Source: Methylopila sp. Yamaguchi (lineage in GTDB: Bacteria > Pseudomonadota > Alphaproteobacteria > Rhizobiales > Methylopilaceae). Taken from it: a DNA stretch of 64,000 bases. Positions 58,382 to 64,000 of this stretch are shown in pieces. A program made the translations under genes and the position numbers. Within the stretch, counting starts at the first letter, position 1. Each line of letters begins with the position of its first letter. The notes beneath the pieces were generated by a model. It worked only from the letters and a program-made list of their open reading frames with translations, had not been told where the DNA came from and ran no database searches. The stretch spans positions 62,001 through 126,000 of the forward strand of contig NZ_BAUX01000002.1 of the NCBI RefSeq assembly GCF_002897035.1. Direction: 5' to 3'.

Positions 58382-59881
58382 ATGGACGCCATCCCCCACC
58401 GCCCCGACCGCGCCTCGTTGCAGCAGGTCATCGCCGGCCTGACGGACGGCGTCATCCTGGTCGAGCCCGATCAGTCCATCTCCTGGGCGAACGCGGCGGC
58501 GCTCGCCATGCACGGCGTCGACGAGGTCTCCGACCTCGGCGGCGACGTCGACGGCTACCGCGCCCGCTTCAGGCTCCGGTTCCGCAACAACCACCCGCTT
58601 CCGGAAGACCGCTACCCGCTTGACCGCGTCATCGCGGGCGAGAGCTTCGACGACGTCACGGTGGAGGTCACCCCAAGCGCCGACCCGGAGCGCGTCTGGG
58701 TGCACACGATCCGCAGCCTCGTCGTGATCGACGCGGCCGGAGCGCCGGACATGCTGGTGCTGATCGTCAAGGACGAGACCGAACGGTTCGAGGCCGAGGA
58801 CCGGTTCGAGAGCGCCTTCAACGCCAATCCGGCGCCCGCCCTGATCTGCCGCCTCTCCGACCAGGTCTATGTGCGTGTGAACCAGGGGTTCATGGACATG
58901 ACCGGCCACGACCGGGCGGCGGTGATCGGAAAGACGGTCCGCGAGCTCGACGTCTTCTCCGGCGCCGAGAACCACGACCGCGCCTTCGAGCGCCTCGGCG
59001 AAGGCCGTGCGGTCATGCAGATGGAGTCGGAGGTCCCGCTGCCGGACGGATCAAGCCGCGCCGCGATCGTGGCCGGCCAGCCGATCGAGGTGGCGGGCGA
59101 GCCCTGCATGCTCTTCACCTTCGCCGACCTCGAGCCGCGCCGGAAAGCGGAGATCTCTCTGCGCAAGAGCGAGGAGCGCTTTTCGAAGTCGTTCCGTCTG
59201 TCGCCCGTGGCGATGGCGATCACCCGTTTGCCAGACCACGCCTTCATCGACGTCAACCGCGCGTTCGAGGCGATGACGGGAACGCCCGAGATCGAGATCG
59301 TCGGCCGCAGCGCGTCCGACCTCAGGCTGTGGACGGACCCGGCGGCGCGGCGCGCGGTCGAGGCCGCGCTCAAGGACGGCCGCGGCGTGCAGGACGCGCC
59401 GCTGCGCATGCGCGCCGCCGACGAGGCGGAGATCGACTGTCTGGTCTCGGCGGAGGCGGTGGAGATCAACGAGGCGCCCTGCGTGCTGTGGGTCATCCAG
59501 GACGTGACCGAGCGCAAGAAGAGCGAGGACGAGCTGATCTCGGCGATCGAGAGCGTGATGGCCGACACCTCGTGGTTCAGCCGCACGGTGGTCGAGAAGC
59601 TCGCGAACCTGCGCCAGACCTCGCGCCGTCCCGGCCCCGGCGTCGGGCTCGACGATCTCACCGAACGCGAGCGGCAGATCCTGGGGTTGATCTCAGAGGG
59701 CTGCGACAACGTCGCGATGAGCGACCGTCTTGGGCTCTCCACCAACACGGTCCGCAACCACGTGGCGTCGCTGTTCCGCAAGATCGGCGTCAACCGCCGG
59801 GCCGCGGCGGTGGTGTGGGCGCGCGAGCGCGGAATCACCGGCAAGGCCGCGGCCGAACCGCGGCGCGCTCCGAAGAGCTGA
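58382..59881 (+). CDS. PAS-domain LuxR-family transcriptional regulator
   Basis: 499 residues. Three PAS-like domains are visible, about 13-125 (VIAGLTDGVILVEPDQSISWANAAA), 138-255 (FNANPAPALICRLSDQVYVRVNQGF) and 268-385 (FRLSPVAMAITRLPDHAFIDVNRAFEAMTG). A LuxR-type HTH is at about 423-485 (LTERERQILGLISEGCDNVAMSDRLGLSTNTVRNHVASLFRKIGVN). No histidine kinase or receiver domain, so it is a one-component sensor. No conserved Cys for LOV photochemistry is seen in NCRF context, so not a classic LOV protein. Confidence 0.9.
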   Translation: MDAIPHRPDRASLQQVIAGLTDGVILVEPDQSISWANAAALAMHGVDEVSDLGGDVDGYRARFRLRFRNNHPLPEDRYPLDRVIAGESFDDVTVEVTPSADPERVWVHTIRSLVVIDAAGAPDMLVLIVKDETERFEAEDRFESAFNANPAPALICRLSDQVYVRVNQGFMDMTGHDRAAVIGKTVRELDVFSGAENHDRAFERLGEGRAVMQMESEVPLPDGSSRAAIVAGQPIEVAGEPCMLFTFADLEPRRKAEISLRKSEERFSKSFRLSPVAMAITRLPDHAFIDVNRAFEAMTGTPEIEIVGRSASDLRLWTDPAARRAVEAALKDGRGVQDAPLRMRAADEAEIDCLVSAEAVEINEAPCVLWVIQDVTERKKSEDELISAIESVMADTSWFSRTVVEKLANLRQTSRRPGPGVGLDDLTERERQILGLISEGCDNVAMSDRLGLSTNTVRNHVASLFRKIGVNRRAAAVVWARERGITGKAAAEPRRAPKS

Positions 59882-60023
59882 CGCCCGCCAGGTCTGGTCC
59901 CAAAATACCAGCTCGCCTGGTCTTTGCGTCTCTATGGACGGTTGTGCTCCCGGCCCACCTCCCATCCATCGCCGAGGGCGCGGCGCGCCAGCCGCGCTGG
60001 ATCGGCAAAGGATGGAGACGATC

Positions 60024-60203
60024 ATGGACAAGAACCGCATCGAAGGCGCCGCCAAGGAAGTGAAGGGCTCCGTGAAGGAGGCCATCGGCAAGCTGACCGG
60101 CGACACGACGACCGAGGCCGAAGGCAAGGCCACGAAGATCGAAGGCAAGGTCCAGGGGACGGCCGGCAAGGTCGCCGACAAGGTCCGCGACGCCGGCAAG
60201 TAA
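60024..60203 (+). CDS. CsbD-family stress protein
   Basis: 59 residues: MDKNRIEGAAKEVKGSVKEA then a repeat-like Lys/Glu/Gly pattern (GKLTGDTTTEAEGKATKIEGKV). CsbD proteins are small, soluble, general-stress-induced; mechanism unknown. GGAG lies six bases before the ATG. An earlier in-frame ATG at 60012 adds four residues (METI). Confidence 0.92.
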   Translation: MDKNRIEGAAKEVKGSVKEAIGKLTGDTTTEAEGKATKIEGKVQGTAGKVADKVRDAGK

Positions 60204-60211
60204 CAGCCTTC

Positions 60212-60241
60212 GCAGGGCGGTCGCGTGGTCGACCGCCCTGC
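60212..60241 (+). terminator. Hairpin after csbD
   Basis: A perfect 12-bp stem GCAGGGCGGTCG / CGACCGCCCTGC with a 6-base loop, nine bases after the csbD stop. No T-tract follows, so termination efficiency is uncertain; the stem may protect the 3' end. Confidence 0.6.
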
Positions 60242-60300
60242 CCGCCGCATGTGCGCGGCCTGACGCACCGACAAATCTGCAGAGCCCCGGGAGGGCCATA

Positions 60301-61206
60301 ATGACCGACACCTCCATCCCCGGCGGCGCACCGCTCGCGCGCGCCGATCTCGACCGCGCGGCCGCGCTTAACAGGTTCTCGCCGAGCCGGATTTCCTGGG
60401 GCGCCGTGTTCGCCGGCGTCGCGCTGGCCCTCACGGTCCAGTTCGCCCTCAACCTGCTGGGCGTCGGCGTCGGCGCCGCCGTGATCGACCCGGGCACGAG
60501 CGACAACCCCGGCGCCGCGGCGTTCACTATGGCCGGCGGGCTGTGGTACGTGGCGGCCGCGCTGATCGGCGCCTTCGCCGGCGGGTACGTCGCGAGCCGT
60601 CTCTCCGGCCGCGCCGCCAAGACGATCGGCGGCCTGCACGGCCTGACCGCCTGGGCCGCGACCACGCTTGTCGTTCTCTATCTCCTCACCACCTCGATCG
60701 GCGCGCTCGTCGGCGGCGCCTTCAGCGGGCTCACCAGCGTGATCGGCGGAGTCGGCGGCGCGGCGTCCAGCGCCGTGCAGGCCGCAGCTCCCAGCATCGC
60801 CGCCATGAACCCGCTGCAGCAGATCGAGACCGAGGTGCGCCAGGCCGGCGCAGGCCAGGACCCCGAGGCTCTGCGCTCCGGCGCGGCGGCCGCCGTGCAG
60901 GCGGTGCTGACCGGCGATCCGGCCAAGGCCGACGAGGCCCGCACGCGGGCGGCGGAGGCTCTCGCCCGGGCCCAGAACATCAGCCCCGAGCAGGCTCGCG
61001 CCCAGGTCGGCCAGTATGAGGAGCGCTACCGCGCGACGGTCGCCGAGGCCAAGCGCCAGGCGCAGGCCGCCGCCGCGACGACGGCCAAGGTCGTGTCCCG
61101 CGGAGCGCTGCTCGGGTTCATCGCCCTCGCGCTCGCGGCGATCGCCGCCTGGCTCGGCGGCGCCGCCGGCGCGCCCCGGGCGACGCGCGCCGCCCGCCGG
61201 GTCTGA
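60301..61206 (+). CDS. PhnA-like membrane protein
   Basis: 301 residues with several membrane segments (about 33-60, 77-97, 112-150 and 259-289) and a long Ala/Gln/Glu-rich helical domain between (QQIETEVRQAGAGQDPEALRSGAAA ... NISPEQARAQVGQYEERYRATVAEAKRQ). The family is annotated PhnA-like in alphaproteobacteria and is unrelated to phosphonoacetate hydrolase. The helical stretch probably lies in the periplasm or cytoplasm between membrane hairpins. Function unknown; it is next to csbD, which hints at stress. Confidence 0.75.
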   Translation: MTDTSIPGGAPLARADLDRAAALNRFSPSRISWGAVFAGVALALTVQFALNLLGVGVGAAVIDPGTSDNPGAAAFTMAGGLWYVAAALIGAFAGGYVASRLSGRAAKTIGGLHGLTAWAATTLVVLYLLTTSIGALVGGAFSGLTSVIGGVGGAASSAVQAAAPSIAAMNPLQQIETEVRQAGAGQDPEALRSGAAAAVQAVLTGDPAKADEARTRAAEALARAQNISPEQARAQVGQYEERYRATVAEAKRQAQAAAATTAKVVSRGALLGFIALALAAIAAWLGGAAGAPRATRAARRV

Positions 61207-61280
61207 TCCCGATCGTCCAGGCCTTTCCCGAGGTCTGGACGGCAGGCAGGGGCGCTCCGCCCCCCTTTGCCCCTGCCGGA

Positions 61281-61310
61281 GGGCGGGACCCCATGGGGTC
61301 TCGCCCTTTT
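61281..61310 (+). terminator. Rho-independent terminator of the PhnA-like gene
   Basis: GGGCGGGACCCC / GGGGTCTCGCCC, 12-bp stem with one G-T-type mismatch and a short loop, followed by TTTT. Confidence 0.8.
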
Positions 61311-61437
61311 CTTCGCCGGAGGCGTAGATCACGGCCGCGTCCGGCGCGGCCATCTGCTAGGGGTCGGTGCCCGCGCCCCCATGGGACCCGATGACCAAGC
61401 CGGCCACTCGCTCTTCGCCCGATCCGCGGTCCACCCG

Positions 61438-61941
61438 ATGAACGACGGCGACGAGGCCTTTGGAACGTCCGTTCCCGCCTGGCGCGCGCGACGGCTGCGC
61501 GCCCATCTCGGCGCCCTCGCCGCCGCGGGGGCAGCCGCGCGGGCGGCGGGCGAGCCGCGGGCGGCGCCTACGGAGATGGCGCACCGCGCGGAGGTCCGGC
61601 GCTGGCTTCAAGGATGGGACCGGGCGGACGCGGCGTCGGCGTCGAGCGGGCCCAAGCCCGCCACCCCGAAGCAACTCGCGAAACTGGCGCGCTGGGAGGC
61701 GGGCGTCGGCCGCCTGCGCCCCTCCGAAGGCGCGCTGCGCCGGGAGATACTTGAGGCCGTCGCCGAGGCGCTGCTGTCGGCGCGGCCCCTGCCCTTCGGG
61801 GCCATCGCCGCCGCCCACCGCGAAACCGTGCGGCGTTGCCGGGAGGCCGGCGTGCCGGCGCCGAAAGCGTCGCGCTACCGAAGGTGGCTGAAGCTTACGG
61901 GACGGGTTGCGGATCCGGCGGCATCGCCCCTTTCGGATTGA
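61438..61941 (+). CDS. Hypothetical protein, Arg/Ala-rich
   Basis: 167 residues from MNDGDEAFGTSVPAWRARRL; an earlier in-frame ATG at 61381 is possible. Rich in Arg and Ala with helical charge patterns (AEVRRWLQGWDRADA, LAKLARWEAGVGRLRP, AHRETVRRCREAG). No family recognised. It is the longest plus-strand reading here, but several overlapping frames are also open, so it may not be real. Confidence 0.4.
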   Translation: MNDGDEAFGTSVPAWRARRLRAHLGALAAAGAAARAAGEPRAAPTEMAHRAEVRRWLQGWDRADAASASSGPKPATPKQLAKLARWEAGVGRLRPSEGALRREILEAVAEALLSARPLPFGAIAAAHRETVRRCREAGVPAPKASRYRRWLKLTGRVADPAASPLSD

Positions 61942-62035
61942 CGCGCCGGGAGCGCGTGCGTCGACGCGTCAGAGGGGCCGGCTCGCACATGGACGGGGCC
62001 ATGCGTTGCAATCTTGATTTGCGTGCGACGCCGGG

Positions 62036-62746
62036 TCAGCCGAGGCCGGACCGGTCGAGGGTCGCGATGAAGTCGCTCAGGCGGTCGCCCTGCACCAGGA
62101 TGTGGGCGCGCAGCTCGCGCTCGGCGCCGGCCGTGTCGCCCGCGAAGATCGCCTCGACGATGCGCTCGTGCTCGGCGAGCGAGGTCGCGACGCGCGCGCC
62201 GGCGCGGAGCTGGAGCCGGCGGTAGGGCTTCAGCCGCATGTGGAGCCGGCGCGCCTCGTCGCCCAGGAAGTCGTTGTGCGCCTCGGCGTAGATCACGTGG
62301 TGAAAGCGCTCGTTGGCGAGATAGTAGGTGTCGCTGTCGCCGTCGGCGGCCTCCGCCCGGCAGTCGTCGAGCGCAGCCTGCAGCGCCCGGCGGCCGGGCC
62401 CGTCGATGCGGCGCGCGGCGAGGCCGCCGGCCATCGCCTCCAGCGCCGCCATCGCCTCGAACCGCTCGATGATGTCGCGGAAGCCGAGCGAAGCCACGAA
62501 GGCGCCGCGCCGCGGCAGCAGCGTGACGAGCCCCGTCGCCGCAAGCTGGCTCAGCGCCTCACGCAGGGGGGTGCGCGACACGCCGAAGCGGTCGGCCAGC
62601 GTCTGCTCGTCGAGGCGGTCGCCGGGGCTGAAGACGCCCGTGACGATGTCGGCCTCGAGCGCGAACCTGAGCGCGTCGGCGCGGCGGACGGGAAGCTCGT
62701 CCGCCGAAGGCCGCCCGGCCGCATTCCTCTTCGCCTTCAACGCCAT
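62036..62746 (-). CDS. GntR-family regulator (FCD domain), MatR-like
   Basis: 236 residues. N-terminal winged HTH (about 23-88, with LDEQTLADRFGVSRTPLREALSQLAATGLV) and C-terminal FCD ligand domain (YYLANERFHHVIYAEAHND and the metal-site-like LAEHERIVEAI). It is divergent from a MatC-like carrier, the arrangement of matR-matC in rhizobial malonate loci. Hence a malonate-responsive repressor is likely but not shown. Confidence 0.9.
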   Translation of the reverse strand: MALKAKRNAAGRPSADELPVRRADALRFALEADIVTGVFSPGDRLDEQTLADRFGVSRTPLREALSQLAATGLVTLLPRRGAFVASLGFRDIIERFEAMAALEAMAGGLAARRIDGPGRRALQAALDDCRAEAADGDSDTYYLANERFHHVIYAEAHNDFLGDEARRLHMRLKPYRRLQLRAGARVATSLAEHERIVEAIFAGDTAGAERELRAHILVQGDRLSDFIATLDRSGLG

Positions 62747-62810
62747 ACCGTTCGTCTCGCTGCCCGGCCACGACCCTACCGGCGGGCGCAGTCATGCACA
62801 ATTGCATTTC

Positions 62811-62820
62811 TTGTATACGA
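62811..62820. promoter_or_regulatory. GntR-type operator candidate
   Basis: TTGTATACGA is one base from the perfect palindrome TTGTATACAA, the kind of site bound by FCD-type GntR repressors and, as I recall, by MatR. It lies in the divergent spacer 64 bases before the regulator start. Confidence 0.6.
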
Positions 62821-62983
62821 AAATGTTGACACTGCATTTTTTGAGGCGTTTCCTGAGCGCATAAAAATCAACAGCCTGAGGAAACGCCGACGATGACCAG
62901 CGCCCCCCGCGATCCGGGAGGCGGCGGGCTCGCGCTCGCCCTCCCGTACGCCCCACCGCTCCTTCCCTCCCGGAGCGCCCGCC

Positions 62984-64000
62984 ATGACGCCTGAGCTCCT
63001 CTCCATCGTCGGCCTCGGCGCGATGTTCGTCGTGGCGACGCTGCTGCCGGTGAACATGGGCGTGCTGGCCTTCGCCGGCGCCTTCCTGCTCGGCACGCTG
63101 GTGGCCGGCCTCACCACCAAGGCCATCATCGGGTTCTTCCCCTCCGGCCTGTTCCTGACGCTGGTCGGGATCACCTATCTCTTCGCCATCGCCCAGGCGA
63201 ACGGCACCATCGACTGGCTGGTGCGGCTCGCGGTGAAGGCGGTCCGCGGCCGGGTCGTGATGATCCCCTGGATCATGTTCCTGGTCGCCGCGGCGCTGAC
63301 GGCGGTCGGCGCGGTCAGCCCCGGCGCGGTCGCGATCATCGCCCCGATCGCGCTCGGCTTCGCCATCAAGTACGGCATCTCGCCTTTGCTGATGGGCCTC
63401 ATGGTGATCCACGGCGCCCAGGCGGGCGGCTTCTCGCCGATCTCGATCTACGGCGGCATCACCAACGGCGTGGTGGCGAAGGCGGGGCTGCCGATGGATC
63501 CGCTCGTGACCTTCGCCGCGAGCTTCGCCGTCAACGCGGCCGTCGCGGCCCTGCTGTTCGCCGTGCTCGGCGGCCGGCGCCTGTTCGGCGCGCGGGTCGA
63601 GACCGCGAGCGCCAACGGGGCGCCCGTCGGCGGCTACGGCCGCCCGCCCCGGAACGAGCCGCGCTACGGCGACGCCGAGACCGAAGCCATTTCGGCCGAG
63701 CGCCGCATCGCGGCCGGCCAGACGCAGACCGACGCCGACCCCATGGCGGACAACCGCGCCTACCAGATGCTGACGCTGGGCGGCCTTATCCTGCTCGCCG
63801 TGCTGACGCTCGCCATCAACATCGACATCGGCTTCTGCGCCATCACGATCGGCCTCGCGCTGTCGCTGGTCGCGCCGACGCTGCAGCGCCGCGCCATCGC
63901 GCAGGTGACCTGGCCCGAGATCGTGCTGATCACCGGCGTCAGCACCTATGTCGGCGTGATGGAGAAGATGGGGACGATCTCCTACGTCGCCGACGGCGTC
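62984..64000 (+). CDS. matC: MatC/SLC13-like malonate (dicarboxylate) carrier, partial
   Basis: 339 residues are visible; the gene runs off the right edge. About nine membrane segments, starting MTPELLSIVGLGAMFVVATLL. N-terminal MatC domain GVLAFAGAFLLGTLVAGL, then SPGAVAIIAPIALGFA and SPISIYGGITNG. A long polar loop (about 205-255) with Tyr/Arg precedes the second half. MatC imports malonate in rhizobia; the divergent GntR regulator agrees. Confidence 0.85.
   Translation, partial: MTPELLSIVGLGAMFVVATLLPVNMGVLAFAGAFLLGTLVAGLTTKAIIGFFPSGLFLTLVGITYLFAIAQANGTIDWLVRLAVKAVRGRVVMIPWIMFLVAAALTAVGAVSPGAVAIIAPIALGFAIKYGISPLLMGLMVIHGAQAGGFSPISIYGGITNGVVAKAGLPMDPLVTFAASFAVNAAVAALLFAVLGGRRLFGARVETASANGAPVGGYGRPPRNEPRYGDAETEAISAERRIAAGQTQTDADPMADNRAYQMLTLGGLILLAVLTLAINIDIGFCAITIGLALSLVAPTLQRRAIAQVTWPEIVLITGVSTYVGVMEKMGTISYVADGV

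Noticed and set aside
62893-62994. A 33-codon reading frame upstream of matC as a gene
   Set aside because: Short, Pro/Arg-rich, with no visible homology; mentioned only as a possible coupling leader.

Overview
The window is chromosomal DNA of a high-GC alphaproteobacterium, most likely from Hyphomicrobiales (Rhizobiales). I base this on gene families and order: the valS-popZ-tolC-pcm block (PopZ is an alphaproteobacterial polar protein), an AapJQMP amino-acid transporter, an Entner-Doudoroff operon zwf-pgl-edd, a K+-independent proton pyrophosphatase, a pqqA peptide gene and a thiOSGE operon under a TPP riboswitch. Coding density is high. At least a dozen gene junctions are ATGA or GTGA overlaps, so GTG starts are common. 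I see no insertion sequence, prophage, CRISPR array or rRNA. Two tRNA genes (Cys-GCA and Asn-GTT) lie near 12.1 and 12.9 kb.

Layout. 0-6 kb: an acrylyl-CoA-reductase-like MDR gene cut by the window edge, an SDR, and a four-gene polyamine/opine-type ABC importer. 5.8-13 kb: valS, popZ, tolC, a Pcm-like methyltransferase, two tRNAs and a lipoprotein. 13-17.6 kb: an XRE regulator, a Gram-negative sortase with its VIT/VWA substrate, and a BtuF-like protein. 17.7-25.5 kb: a photolyase / flavin oxidoreductase / DUF1365 / cyclopropane-synthase-like methyltransferase / MFS operon facing an SDR / ChrR-like operon. 25.7-34.8 kb: cysteine synthase, mercaptopyruvate sulfurtransferase, pyrG, hppA, a sugar porter and a lytic transglycosylase. 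34.9-39.7 kb: thiL, a COQ10-like protein, guanine deaminase, quinone oxidoreductases and an enoyl-CoA hydratase. 39.8-43.8 kb: zwf-pgl-edd. 43.9-46.6 kb: TPP riboswitch and thiOSGE. 46.7-51.3 kb: aapJQMP. 51.6-57.4 kb: metC, a PNPOx-fold protein, an orphan pqqA, an aldo-keto reductase, an ABM monooxygenase, a DJ-1-like protein and a divergent LysR gene. 57.4-62 kb: a lower-GC hypothetical lipoprotein, a PAS-LuxR regulator, CsbD and a PhnA-like membrane protein. 62-64 kb: a GntR regulator divergent from a MatC-like malonate carrier that runs off the end.

The most interesting region is 17.7-25.5 kb. Its gene set resembles the singlet-oxygen (sigma-E/ChrR) regulon described in Rhodobacter, which includes photolyase and membrane-lipid-modifying enzymes. 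Two sequences, TGATCC-N18-TAGGCT before the photolyase and TAATCC-N18-TAACCT before the chrR-like gene, have the same geometry and sit at the outer ends of the two converging operons. The ChrR-like protein keeps the cupin metal ligands but has Ser and Asn where the anti-sigma zinc cysteines should be, and no sigma gene adjoins it. It may therefore be a cupin effector or sensor that has lost anti-sigma function. Other points worth a second look are the orphan pqqA with its own strong terminator, the sortase pair, and the GntR operator in front of the malonate carrier.
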